A stretch of 64,000 bases of DNA. Source: Megalobrama amblycephala (Eukaryota; Chordata; Actinopteri; Cypriniformes; Xenocyprididae). The DNA is taken from NCBI RefSeq assembly GCF_018812025.1, contig NC_063058.1, positions 21,471,797 through 21,535,796 of the forward strand, read 5' to 3'. The notes beneath the pieces were generated by a model, which saw only the letters and a list, made by a program, of their open reading frames with translations, was not told the DNA's origin and did not search any database. Positions 45,956 to 60,900 of this stretch are shown here, piece after piece. Each line of letters opens with the position of its first letter. Positions within the stretch are counted from its first letter, which is position 1. Made by a program: the position numbers and the translations under genes.

Positions 45956-48900
45956 GTCATGTCATTGATATAAAATTAACAAACTAATGACCACATAAAA
46001 TGAATGAGCACCTGAAGAGGAATCGCTAGGGCTCATGTAGAGGTAGTTACTCAGGTAGGGAGATACAACCATGTCCACCAGTCTCTCCAGTCGGAAATAC
46101 TCTTGCGTAGGTCCATTAGGCTCATGAATGCCCTGCCCAAAGAGAACATAATGAAAATATGAATCCAAAATAAAGACTGCTGGTAGATGAATAGTTAAAT
46201 ATCTGGGTTCAATCCCAAGGCAGCTGACGAGTGGGAGTAATTCAGCAACGGATGATGCATCACCATTATACCCTAAAGCATGACACTGTATCCCTGTGGT
46301 ACTCAGACTTGTTCAGGAACAAAGCTGACAAATTTCTTTTGTATGGAGAGGCCCGATTTTAAAAATGAATGCTGGGTCAAGGTGCTTGGTTTCATGGTGT
46401 CACTTCAAATCTGATCTGAGATTACACCAGCACAAAGCAGATATGAACATGTTCCCACACCGCCACTCAAGGAATGTTCTCTCAAAGTTCAGTATTTATC
46501 CTCATATGGATCGAGATGACAGGTGAACAGAATGACCAAATCAAACAAACTGAGAAACTAGGCCACAGGGAACAAAAAACACAGCGTACATAACAAAACC
46601 CTGACAATTTATATTTTATATTATATTTTATTTTATTTTATTTTAGCTTTATTTAAACTAATGAAAATTATTTTTAATACTTTAACAAAAGCAATACTGA
46701 TATGAAGTTCACATTAGATGCCTTCATCATTACTTTTGTACGGAAGAGGATTAGGGCCAAGCAATAATAAAAAAATAAAACCATCTTGAGATTAAAGTTG
46801 TTAAATTACGAGAAAAAACTTGTTAAATTTAGAGAAAAAAGTGAAGATAAAATGTTGAGAATAAAGTCATTAAATTACGAGAAAAAAGTCGTTAAATTAC
46901 GAGAACAAATTCGTTAAATTATGAGAAAAATGTTGTTAAATTTCGAGAAAAAAGTCGAAATAAAATGTTGAGAATAAACTCATTAAATTATGAGAAAAAA
47001 AAAATCGAGATAAAATGTTGAGAATAAAGTCATTAAATTACGAGAAAAAAGTTGTTAAATTACAAGAACAAATTCGTTAAATTATGAGAAAAATGTCATT
47101 AAATTTCGAGAAAAAAGTTGAGATAAAATGTTGAGAATAAACTCATTAATTTACAAGAAAATGTTAAATTACGAGAACAAATTCGTTAAATTATGAGAAA
47201 AATGTCGTTAAATTTCGAGAAAAAAGTTGAGATAAAATGTTGAGAATAAACTTATTAAATTATGAGAAAAAAGTCGTTCAATTATGAGAACAAATTCGTA
47301 ATTTAATGACTTTTCTCGTAATTTAACGACTTTTTTCTCATAATTTAATGAGTTTATTCTCAACATTTTATTTCGACTTTTTTCTCGAAATTTAATGACA
47401 TTTTTCTCATAATTTAACAAATATTTTCTCGTAATTTAACAACTTTTTTCTCGTAATTTAATGACTTTATTCTTAACATTTTATCTCGACTTTTTTCTTG
47501 AAATTTAACGAGTTTTATCTCGTAATTTAATGAGTTTATTCTCACCATTTTATCTCGATTTTTTTCTCGAAATTTAACGAGTTTTTTTCTCGTGATTTAA
47601 CGAGTTTATTCTCAACATTTTATCTCGACATTTTTCTCGAAATTTAATGACATTTTTCTCATAATTTAACGAATTTGTTCTCGTAATTTAACAACTTTAA
47701 TCTCAAGATGGTTTTATTTTTTTATTATTGCTTGGCCCTAATCCTCTTCCGTACTTTTGCTACTTTTGTTATATATAAATTACCTTGACTGTAAATATAA
47801 AAATATGAAAATCATCATAAAATTATTACATTTTTAGAACTTATTATCTGAACAGAGTATAATAAACAAACCATTTTAATATTTACTGTGTGAAAATTAT
47901 TTATATCCATTTTTATACTTTTTTTTCAAATGTTACAACAGTGTCAGTAAAGGACATATTAGTGATGTGTGAAAAAATGGAGGTAAATATAATTTGATCT
48001 CAGATTATTTAGTAACACTCTAGTTAAAGCACATATTCATTTAGTACTTATAAAGCACATATTAATGCCTTATTCTGCATTACCATATTCTACATCCCTT
48101 AATACTACCAAAGACTATAGATATAGAAAGACAGTTCACTCCTATAGAGGGTATGCATCGATGTCACTTTCCCGCCGGAATGCGCTCTCTCAGCTGGACT
48201 GAGTGGCAAAAGAACCTGCTGCATGACTGGATTTAATAGGGGAAACTGTGAAAATGCAAGTAAAACAAATGATTACTCTAAACCTTGGGCTCGAAAGTGT
48301 TCCTTATAACATGTCAAAGAAACCTAATCTATGGATATTGGCATGCAGCCAGGAATCGTGTTTCCTGACATTTATATGTGCCTGATTTCGATGCCGGGGA
48401 AACACAAAGCAAATCTGCCAATGAAAGCCTTATATAACTACAATATAGGTCAGAGTGATCACTTATTTCAATGTTATATATTTCCTCATATCGTCCAGCC
48501 CTAAAACTTGTATAGTTTTTGTCAGTGTTTATTTAAAAACACCCAATTATGCAGAATATGATATGGAAAATATTTAATTGATGAGTTGTCAACACAATAT
48601 ATAACAATACAATATATAGGGTATGATTTTACTGCAAAATCAACATTTTGACACAAAATGATAACTGCAAATCCATGTTTCTCTGCCTGGAGTCCAGCTG
48701 TTTCTGTGAATTGCAGTAATCCATTTGCTTCTTTTTTCTGTAGCTTTCAGCAGTCTGTAAAAATATACCTCAGATTTTGTGTTGTTTGTACAGTCAATCG
48801 CAAAGCTCTTTCCCGTTTTGGATGTGTTTTGTGTGTTTTTCACAGCATTCACGCTGAAATCCAATGCTGCCACTCAGTGGGCGTAACAACAGTCATAACG

Positions 48901-51900
48901 GCCGTCAGTGACGTCACGTGCATACGCTCCATTAGTTATGAATGGGAGAAACTGCAACGCGCAATATGGCAGAATACATCCCGCCTTCTAAGTAAAAGAG
49001 CCAATCGCGGATTGATTAAGTCATTGCGTCACTGCAGCTGCAGTTAGAAACTCTGGTTCCCATAGAAACCTGAGACTCGCGCTTAGGACTGCACATGCGC
49101 ATTGGCTCGTCTAGCCTGAAAAATACGCTTTTTTAATGCTATCTGAGCATAAGAAACAACATTTATGGGACAGTCCATGTCAGATTTTGTTGCTGATTTG
49201 AAATATGTAATTTAATTTGGAGCTCGCCCAGCAGTTTTTGAGATTTCAGGATTTCCCCATTCAAATATATAGGACCTGGTCTTGGATGCCTGAAATAACT
49301 GCCCGAAGGCGTTGCAAATATGGCTGCCGAGTGAAGAGAATTTTTCTTAATTAGGAGTTTATTGAGGCAAAAGTCATAGTTAAAAGTTAGTTAATAGTAA
49401 TTGTCAAATTATGCCAAAATATGACTTAATTTTGCTATAAAACTAACCTTGGCAGGATGAAAAAGTCTGCTTAAAAATGTTTAAAATGTAATTTCCAATT
49501 ATGAGATGTGGTGGAAATGTTCATGATGCTTCAGAAAACTGTTGGGACATTATTGAAGTGTAACGATTTTCAGCCTGCTTCGTATTGTTACAATGTCAGT
49601 AGTCTATGTAAATAAACAATGTTTAGTCGTTCTCAGTGTAACGCAAAACGTAAAACACGTCATCCGGCGGACTTTTGACAGCTCCAGGGCTTTTATGAAA
49701 AAGGCAGTTTCTTTCAGTTTTTCCCCTCTGTTTGGCCTAAAACACTGTGTTCATGGTCATTCAGATTAAAATGTTGACTACAAACACAGAGATTTTTCAG
49801 ATTTTCCCTTGCAGCGTTCAATTCTTTCCAGCCTGGAAACCAAAAATAACTCACTCCCACTAAATGTTTACTCTCTGAATTCTTGCACCTGTGAACAATA
49901 CACATCAACACCATTATGACTAAAAGTTTGTTTAGAAGTATTTCCTACTCAAGCAAGGCTGTATTTGACTCTGGTCAAGCGTATCCAAAAGGAGCAAACT
50001 GGTGGGAGTGGCCTTAGACGGCAACATGCCCAGTGCATTATGGGTGTTGAAGCTTTCCAACCTATTTGGCAAAACAGAGACAACAGCTTTTTTTTCTCTG
50101 TTTTCTCTAGTCAAGTAGCAGCAAAATTTAATTTCAAAATTTGTTTCACCTTTCTACTGTATAGACAGCCAAGTTTTATTGAAAGCCCATTTTGCCAGCT
50201 GTGAAGTACCACTTTAAGTGTACAAATGAAATAATCTATAGTGAGAACTAACCTGCAGGATCAGCAGCATCTGTGTGATTGGAGGAGGGTATGAGGAGCC
50301 CTGAAACATGTTCTCCAGAGGAAGCTTCAACAGAACTATGTTCCTGAAGCCTAGCAGAGACATTTGCCTCACAGTCAACTCCTGACCCTACACACACAAT
50401 CAAAAAACACCAGTCACTATAGTGTCGGTAACTTGACACCGACCTACTACTTTGAATGGTAGGTGAGATCATTTTAATACCTGCACAGGGTAGAAAATAG
50501 CTTGAAGAGTTGGCAGGATCTCTGTGAAAAACCTCACCCACATCTCAGACAGCGCTTGGAGCCGATTTTCATCTGGGCATGAGAAAAGGGAGAAGAATGC
50601 AGGAAGTGATTGAATTACACACATCTATATAAAACCTAATTAAAGCGCATGCAGGCCATGAAATTAGTAAAAAATCTGGTTTGGCACTTACCATTATGAA
50701 GCTGAATCTTCTCCAAAATATACGTCAGACCCTTATTCAAGAGCTGATCCTGGAAAAAGTGAGTGATGCAAGTACTTTAAAGGAATATTCCGGATTCATT
50801 ACAAGTTAAAGGGTTAGTTCACCCAAAAATGAAAATTATGTCATTAATGACTCACCCTCATGTCGTTCCAAACCCGTAAGACCTCCGTTCATCTTCAGAA
50901 CACAGTTTAAGATATTTTAGATTTAGTCCGAGAGCTTTCTGTCCCTCCATTGAAAATGTATGTACGGTATACTGTCCATGTCCAGAAAGGTAATAAAAAC
51001 ATCATCAAAGTAGTCCATGTGACATCAGTGGGTTAGTTAGAAGTTTTTGAAGCATCGAAAATACATTTTGGTCCAAAAATAACAAAAACTATGACTTTAT
51101 TCAGCATTGTCTTCTCTTCCGGAATCCTTTCCATTGAATTGATTCCATAGAATTGATTCCACTGAATTGATTCCACTGAATCCTTTCATCTGTCGGTGTT
51201 GGTAATGCACTTTTACATTGTTGTTTTTGGTGATTAGGACATCCGCGACATGCACCATTTAAAAAAATAGCTTGAATACTGCGTGCGTCTCCCTCAGACT
51301 GTAAACGAAACTCGTGAACCCGGATGAACAACAGACCCGGAAGAGAAGACAATGCTGAATAAAGTCATAGTTTTTGTTATTTTTGGACCAAAATGTATTT
51401 TCGATGCTTCAAAAACTTCTAACTAACCCACTGATGTCACATGGACTACTTTGATGATGTTTTTATTACCTTTCTGGACATGGACAGTCTACCGTACATA
51501 CATTTTCAATGGAGGGACAGAAAGCTCTCGGACTAAATCTAAAATATCTTAAACTGTGTTTCAAAGATGAACGAAGGTCTTACGGGTTTGGAACGACATG
51601 AGGGTGAGTCATTAATGACATGATTTTCATTTTTGGGTGAACTAACCCTTTAAGCTCAATTGACAGCATTTGTGGTATAATGCTGATTAGCACAAAAAAT
51701 TTATTTCAGCTTATCTCTTTTTTTTCTTATAGTGAGACACTTACAATGGAAATGAATGGGGCCGATTTGTAAGCATCAGAATACTCATCGTTTCAATAGG
51801 ATTGCCATAAGAAATAAACAATTTTACATGATTATAGTGTAAAAAAAAAAGTTATACTAACTTGTTGCCATAAAAACAATGTCATAAACCCTTAAATGAC

Positions 51901-54900
51901 TGTAAAAATTGTGGGTAACACTTTACAATAAAACTGTATTTATTAACATTAGTTAACAGGACTAACAATGAACAATACTTATAAAGCATTTATTAATTGT
52001 ATTGTAGTTAATGTTAATTTCAACATTTACTAATATCAAAAAAGTTGCATCTGTTAAAATTAGTTAATGCACCGTGAAATAACATGAACACTTTTATTAC
52101 ATTTATTAACAAAGATTAATAAATGCTGTAAAAATATACTGTTTATTGTTAACAAATGTAAAGCTGCCATTCTGACGTAGAACCAGGAAGCGCTGGACAT
52201 AAACAGCATACGAGAATGACACTCGAAGAGAAGATATTGTTGAATAAAGTCATTATTTTTGTCGCTTCATAACATTAAGATTGAATCATTGCAGTCACAT
52301 CAACTTTTTTAACAATGTCTTTAGTACCTTTTTGGACCTTGAAAGTGTTAAATCGCTGTCTATGGACGAGTCATATACCTCTCGGATTTCATCAAAAATA
52401 TCTTAATTTGTGTTCCGAAGATGAACGAAGGTCTTACGGGTGTAGAACGACATGAGGGTGAGTAATTAATGACAGAACTAACCCTTTAACACAAGAATTT
52501 TTGTAAGTGGATTTATTAAATTCACATTTACGCTTTTAAATGCTCCAAAAAACTGGGCTCATTCACTTCTATTGTAAGAAGTGCCTCACTGTAACCTCAA
52601 TTTTTTGAAACAAAAAGTAATTTTTGTAATTCATTATTATGTCTTCAAGACTGAAATACATTTTTGACTGAAATACATTTTTACCTGAAAGTACTCTGTG
52701 ATAAATGATCCCAACTCGGTCCTCAAAAGCCACCTATTAAAACAGTTCAACAGCCTTTATAAAGTACATTTTTACATTTTCTGAAGAAAATGTGAGTGAT
52801 GATGCCTATACAAATCTCACCAGCACAATGCTAAGGTATTGTGGGTTGTTGCTAAATGTTGACAGTGGTTTTTAGTGTGTTTCTATGTGGTTACTAGCAT
52901 GTTCTTCTGGGTCATTGCCTACTTGCTTAATTCAAAAGTCTCTGATCATGACTAGATTAGAAAACAGAAACAGGGCTGCAAACGCTCACGCATTCAGAAT
53001 AAGACTCACGAAATTGACACAATTCTCACAATCTCTCGCCACATGTCCATTTTCTCACACAGTGAAAACATTGCGGAGCAAAGCAGAGACTCACAATGCA
53101 CTGACAGACAAGACAGAGCAGATTACTTTTGATATCATTTTTTTGATATATATTTTTCATGCTTTCAAATTCGATCAATTTTATTACGAAATTTAAACAA
53201 TGTATACCATTTTGGCGCTCTTTAATGTGGCATGACAGATCGCTGTAGCACCGGCACCAATAATCTCTTCCTCTTTACTACTAGTTAAAGCATGAAATAA
53301 ACATGAATGAACATCAGAAGGTATGTTGAAACATACAGTACAACTTACCGAAATGTATCATGACCAGTGTTGGGGATAAAGCATTACAAGTAACTTGAGT
53401 TATGTAATCAGATTACTTTTTTCAAGTAACTTGTAAAGTAATGCATTACTTTTAAATTTACAACTAAATATATCCATGTTACTTTTTCCCATTTATTGAG
53501 AGTGACAGCTCTCCTGTCCCCATGTTGAGAGAAATTGTTAGTAAGTGCAGAGGCGTTGTATAAACATGATGGTTATTGTACTTCTAGACTAAATGTGAGC
53601 ATTTACTCATCTCACTTGAACAAAAATTACTTTAGATAAACATCATATTTGTGTTTTATTTTTTCAAAGTGTTTATTGCTGAAGTAAGAGTTGAACTTTC
53701 TTCTCCTGTATCCTATTCTTCTGTAATCCAGAATGGCAGCACAGCTGAAAGGTTTGTTTGTTTGAGCTGCGCCCTCTACTGTACAGGCGTGAATTTGCAT
53801 TTCCTTCTCTGGGGCTTATTCGTTTCACTTTTGTTGTGAAAGGGTCTTTACATTTGCCAAAAATAGAACTTTTCTGTTATTAAAAAACAAACAAGCAAGC
53901 CCAGCCAAGGTGAGAAAAAGTAACGCGAAAGTAACATAACGCATTACTTTCCGTAAAAAGTAACTAAGTAACGCAATTAGTTACTTTTTTAGGGAGTAAC
54001 ACAATATTGTAATGCATTACTTTTAAAAGTAACTTTACCCAAAACTGATCATGTCTCATGTAATCGCTGTGTTTCAATTGCAGAAAGACGCCAATAAAAC
54101 AGCTTGTAAATAATGTCACGTTATGCTAAATTTACCTCAGAAAAGCCATTCAATGACTGACAAATCAACTCTAGAGAGGAGCATTTTTCCAAAAAAAAAA
54201 GGCACTATATTACACATTCATTATACTCTTATAACATTAAAGTTATTATAAAAAGCACCTTATATTCAATTGTAAACAAATCAGTTGTTAATTTTACCTT
54301 TAATAATCATGTACCAACTAACAGGGTTCCCTGCAAGTTTACAGCAGTTCAGAGAGATTTTTTTCCCTTGAGAAACATTAACATGTACTGTACCACATAT
54401 ATTCAAATGAATCAAACTGAATCAAGATTGCAACCGAATCACAAGCTTATGAATCGAAATCGAATAGAATCATCAAATTTGTGTCAATACCCAGCCCTAA
54501 TAAAAACACAGTACCAGTCTTTGTACCATGTAAACATTGTAACATATTGTCAGTAAATCTAACGAAATTCTGTTCAGTTATCAAATGTTTTGATCACTTT
54601 CAAAATACAAAACCCCCCACCCCCCTGTATCTCAAAAGTTGGCAGCCCTGAAACTGAATCATGTAGGCAGTTATTCTCTGTATTAATGTCTTACCGTATG
54701 CTTTCATTCAGGGTGTAGAGCTCATTGGACTGTAGCCCCCCACCTTGGAAGACTTTAATTACAGCCGATTGAACACTGCAAAACAGAAATGACTCAGGAA
54801 ATTAGGCATAATTCAAATGCCTTGACCGCTGATTTGCAAGCTAAGCAAATTCTATGCAAAACATGACTTTATATGCAAGACTTCCACTTGTAAAAAGATG

Positions 54901-57900
54901 TCAGAATCAAGAAATGTCACCTGTGTCAGGGAAATTCTCTCTTTGTTTATGAATCTGGTCAGCGTTTTTTGTCTGCTTGCCAGTAAACTTTCACTGCCCG
55001 CAAATCAACCGTCCACATTTGACTAACATCCTGCTCTACACTTCCTGAGAGAGGGGCAGCAGAGGTCCCGTTTCCAGAAGGAAGTGGTAAAGGCAAAGGC
55101 TGCTGTCTGCTTCCTTCTGTAATGCCATAAAACTTGTCTCTCTAAAGGGTTTTTCCCAAAGACTAAATATGGCAAGTGTGAAGTTATATATGAAAAAGCA
55201 AGGTTCTACATTTGAGTCAGCCGTACTGTAAACATCTCTATTTTTGACTCAGTTCACAGCTTCCTGAATACAAATTTAAAACTAAAGACTTTTTTTGTGT
55301 GTTATCCATTTACAGGCACAGTTCACCCAAAAATGAAAATTCTGTCATTATATGGGTCAATGACATTTAAAAATAAATTACAAATAGTATTCATGCATTT
55401 CTACAATGACTTCTACAGTGACACCAAGATATGAGAATGTTTCTAATTTCTGCATTAAAACTCATTTAATAAATACATATACATTAATAAGAGTGATCAT
55501 ACAAAATGCATGCTATTTTTATTTAGTACTGTACTGAGTAAGATATTTTACATAAAAGATGTTTACATATAATCCACAAGACAAAAAATAGCTGAATTTA
55601 TTAAAATAACCCCATTCAAAAGTATGTGAACCATTGATTCTCAATACTGTGTGTGGTTACCTGATGATCCACGACTGTTTTTATGTTTTGTGATGGTTGT
55701 TCATGAGTCTCTTGTTTGTTCTGAACAGTTAAACTGAGCTCTGTTCTTCAGAAAAATCCTCCAGCTCCTGCAGATCCATCAGTTTTCAAGCATCTTTTGC
55801 ATATTTGAGCCCTTTCCAGCAGTGACTGAATGATTTTGAGATTCATCTTTTCACACTGAGGACTCAAACACAACTATTAAAAAAGGTTCAAACATTCACT
55901 GATGCTCCAGAAGGAAACATGATGCATTAAGAGCCGAGGGGTGAAAACTTTTGAATTCAAATATCATATCAATATAATATAAGTAAATTGTACTTAATTT
56001 GTCTTCTGGGAAACATGAAAGTATCTTCTGTTGGTTCTGAAGGGCAGTACTAAATGTAAAACAATGATATTTAAACAAAATAAGAAAAATACAATGTGAC
56101 ATCTTCATCCTGTTCAAAAGTTTTCTCCCCCCGGCTCTTAATACATCGTGTTTCTTTCTGAAGCATCAGTGAATGTTTGAACCTTTTTTAATAGTTGTGT
56201 TTGAGTCCTCAGTATGAAAACACAGATCTCAAAAAAAGCTGGAAAACTGAAGAATCTGCAGGATCTGGAGGATTTTTCTGAAGAACAGAGCTCAGTTTAA
56301 CTGCTCAGAACAAACAAGAGACTCATGAACAACCATCACAAAACAAAAAAACAGTCGTAGATCATCAGATAACCACACACAGTATTGAGAATCAATGGTT
56401 CACATACTTATGAATGGGGTTATTTTAAAGGTGCCCTTGATTCAAAAATTGAATTTACCTCGGCATAGTTAAATAACAAGAGTTCAGTACATTGAAATGA
56501 CATACAGCGAGTCTCAAACTCCATTGTTTCCTCCTTCTTATATAAAATCTCATTTGTTTAAAAGACCTCCGAAGAACAGGCGAATCTCAACATAACACCG
56601 ACTGTTACGTAACAGTCGGGGTGTACGCCCCAATATTTGCATATGCAAGCCCATGTTCCCAACATTATGAAAGGCATTAGACCCGGCGTATTTTAGGTCT
56701 TCTTTAACCCATTTGTGCCCAAATTTTTCTGAATGGTTTCATGCATATAGTCCTGTTAATCTTGTCCTATGTGAACATGTTCTGCATTTGTTTTCCCCAG
56801 GTTTTTTTTTTTTTTTTTTTTTTAAACGTGTTTGAATGTGCGGCATATTAGACAAGGGCAGCCAGTTAACGTCTGGATCTGCACAGGTGAATCAACAGAC
56901 TAGGTAAGCAAGCAAGGACAATAGTGAAAAATGGCAGATGGAGCAATAATAACTGACATGATCCATGATAACATGATATTTTTAGTGATATTTGTAAATT
57001 GTCTTTCTAAATGTTTCGTTAGCATGTTGCTAATGTACTGTTAAATGTGGTTAAAGTTACCATTGTTTCTTACTGTATTCACAGAGACAAGAGCCGTCGC
57101 TATTTTCATTATTAAACACTTGCAGTCTGTATCATTCATAAACACAACTTCATTCTTTATAAATCTCTCCAACAGTGTAGCATTAGCCGTTAGCCACGGA
57201 ACACAGCCTCAAACTCAATCAAAATAAACACTGTACTTACGCGATTAGACATGCTGCATGACGAGCACTTTGTAAAGATCCATTTTGAGGGTTATATTAG
57301 CTGTTTGAACTTTTTTTTTATGTTGTTTAAGGCAAGCGCGAGCTCTTGGGGCGTGGAGCACCGGATTTAAAGGGCCACACACCCTGAATCGGCTCATTTC
57401 TAATTATGCCCCAAAATAGGCAGTTTAAAAAAATGAATAAAAAAAAAAATCTATGGGGTATTTTGAGCTGAAACTTCACAGACACATTCAGGGGACACCT
57501 TAGACTTATATTACATCTTTTTAAAAAAAGTTCTAGGGCACCTTTAATAAATTCAGCTATTTTTTGTCTTGTGGATTATATGTAAACATCTTTTATGTAA
57601 AATATCTTACTCAGGACAGTACTAAATAAAAAATAACATGCATTTTGTATTATCTCCTTTATTTTGTTAAAATTATTCACATTTTCACAGATTCTGCAAG
57701 TGGTTCACATACTTTTTCTTGCAACTGTATATATATATATAAAATGGTATACATGACCATATGGTCATGGTCAGCTACAGTCCTGATATTGTAATGAAAA
57801 AAGAAAAGACAACAAAAAAAAAACCCTACCACTGATAAAATTATAAAATTGTAAAGAAAACTTTTTAAAAGCATAATCTTTTATTATTATTTATAAAAAA

Positions 57901-60900
57901 ATATATTTTTATAAAATTGGTACACTGTTTATTAATAATCTAAAGACTTTTTGCCTGCCAAATCCAAGGCATGTAGTAAAACTACAAAAAACAAAACACA
58001 AAACAGGACATGATGTCATTGAGAGGACCCCTGCAGACCCTTATTAGTGTGTGTCAAGATCAGTAAGTATTTAAGTATGATCATTTAAAACATCAGATAG
58101 TAACCATCACCTTTTTATGACAAGATAAGGTTAGTTCAGTTTGCAATGAATTATTAATTAATGATAATTGTATTTTTTATATTTATATTATATTTAAATT
58201 ATATTTAAAAACATTTTGGAAAATAATAATTTAGATGTGTACACTAACATGATTTCAACGTGTAAGGAAAATATGTAATTCGTTTTTACTTAATGTTTAC
58301 ACCACATGACATGTTTAGAGTCAGTGGATATAAACTTTTCTTGAAAATGGCATAAGTTTTTCAAACTCCTACTAAACCAACATAAAAACAAACAATACAT
58401 TTCTAAGAACTTGCCACATGTGTTTTTATGAAAAATAAGGTTAGTTCAGGGCCCAGTTGCATGAAAGCCCTTAAGTTATAAGGTTAAGGGTGCCCTTAGT
58501 GAAACATGACTTCATGCTGAGGATGAGGAAGTGCCGATGTGTATTTTAGCGATTGAAATAAATCTGTTGAAAGTATGACGTGAAACAGCGATTATTAGAA
58601 AAAATAAAATTGAATGAACACAGCGTTTTTAATCAATTCCACTGTGCACTTGAATTAACTGCCTCGTGCCAAGTTTTTGTCTTGTGCACAAGAGTGACTG
58701 ATTATAGCGGCATGCTTGGGTGTTTCCCCTCCTTTAAAAAAAAAAAAAAAGAAAAAAAAAAAAAAAAAAAGCATTTTTCAAAAGTGTAGATTTCTTTTTT
58801 AGCACACAGGACTAGATGTCGAGCCGTGCCGCCTATCACCGAACGCATCATTCAGTCAGTGAATAATCTCCAAACAGGCATTGATGCGTGAGTACAATAT
58901 AATAATGATTTGGACTAATATATTGTAATTTAATATAATGTAATTAAAATAACTATGTGAGTGGCAAGATATGCTCTGGTGTCGTAGTTGTACTCATAGA
59001 AACAATGATGAATTTTAGTATGCTCCGTGTCGTCCGTCAGACTGCCTTTAATAATCTCCACAACTCAATTAGTAAATGTTAAACTTGTTTTAAAGTCAGT
59101 GGTCCATTATGTTTTGTTTACTGTGGGAGATTTCATAACTATAGCAACTGCTTCTCCATTGCCGTGTTTTGCCAGAAACTACCGCGAAATGCTTAGTAAA
59201 AACACTTAGGTAAGGGTGACAGTTAAGACGTTTGCTGAAACACTCTTTAAGAAATCCCTTGCCTGAGGGATTTTTTCCCCTTAAGGGATACCCTTACTTA
59301 AGAGGTTTCATGCAACTGGGCAAAGGTTACAAAATGTCATGTGCTGCGAACCCCCCTAAAAACTAAATAATATTTTGAAATAGTAATTCATTATATTCAT
59401 AAAAAAAAACAAAAAAAATAAAAAAAAAAACTTTTTAAATTTTTTTTTTTGGTTTTTCATAAACATATGGAACGAATACATGTGTGTTTTTATGACAAGA
59501 CATTTTAGTTCAGGTTGTAAAATGTCATGTGGTATGACTACGGTTGCAAAAGAGCCTGAACTTTTCCGGTAAATTTCAAGAAACTCCAAAAACCAAAAAT
59601 CCTGGAAAGTTTCTAAAAAATTCTGGAAACTTTGCAACCCTAGGTGCGACTCCCTAAAATTTAATAATATTTTAAAATGAATAAATCATAACATTTGTAG
59701 AAAAAAAAACCTTTTTAAAAATATATTTAAAAATGTTTTGTAATTATTGAAGGGTTAGTTCACCAAAAATGAAAATTAATCATTAATTACTCACCCTCAT
59801 GTCATTCCAAACCTGTAAGACCTTCATTCATCTTCAGAACACAAATTAATATATTTTTGATGAAATCCAAGAGCTCTGACTCTAGGGCTGGACGATTAAT
59901 CGAAAAGTAACCGAAACCGAAATTCAGAACCTCTAACCGACGTAATTTTCCCATGTCGGTTATTTCGTTTTTTTAATCCTGTTAATACTTTACCCTTAAA
60001 AATATTACCACGTGTGTAGCCACATGACTCCGCCCCGTCCAGTCAGTGGCATAAAAGCAAAACACGGAGGTGAACGCCGGTTCAACACATAGTGATGGCG
60101 CGTGAGCAGTGAGCCTTGCGTCTTCACTAAACTTTGTCAGTTGTATTTGTTTTAAGGTTTGTACATTCAAGCGATTAGACGATCGGATGTATTATTATTC
60201 TGAGCTACCGCGCTCGCGCAGCTGCAGTGTGGCACAAACAGTAGCTGCTCAAAACGTAAAGATCGCGCGCACAGAGAGAAACGCAGAAACTAGTCAGCGC
60301 TGTCCAGTGATTTATCACTAAAGTAGTTTAGAAACTCAAAACGTCTTATAGCATATAGTGTCTACTTAGTTTTGGAGTAACCATTTACAACCCACAGCTA
60401 CAGAGAGACGGTATGACTAATTCACACGCAATCACTTGTACCGATACTGTGCTAATTTATCTTTATCTGATTTACAACGAGCAGAAATCTGTAAGAAATG
60501 TTATGAAGCATAGATAAAATAACTGCTGAAATTGAGCTGTTATGTTAGATCACTCTTTAAATAGGAAAAAATATCCCACCTTTTAATAGTCAGTCATATT
60601 TACAGTACAAACCTTGTCAGTGAACTATGAGGGCAAAAAAAAACAAACAAACAAAATAATCGTTCATTAATCGTAATCGAGGTGAAATGTTCAATTAATC
60701 GAGGTTTTGATTTTAGGCCATAATCGTCCAGCCCTATCTGACTCCTCCATAGACAGCGATTTAATTACCAATTTCAAGGTCCAGAAAGGTATTAAAGACA
60801 TTGTTAAAATAGTGATTCAACAGGCCAATAATGACTCTGCATGCTGATGTAGAACTTGGAAGCGCTGAACGTAAACAGCGTAGAAGAATGACACAGAAGA

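Larger units (their letters stand above)
50781..52630. mobile_element. TTAA-type element, AGGAATATTCCGGATTC family, interrupted
   Basis: Starts AGGAATATTCCGGATTCATT after TTAA at 50777-50780, is cut after 33 bp by the MITE 50810-51649 and resumes at 51654 with GCTCAATTGACAGCATTTGT. The right end is diverged. It lies in prr5l intron 3. Confidence 0.65.

Noticed and set aside
48658..49047. 129-codon plus-strand frame
   Set aside because: It is the complement of the THAP remnant and of a dispersed repeat.
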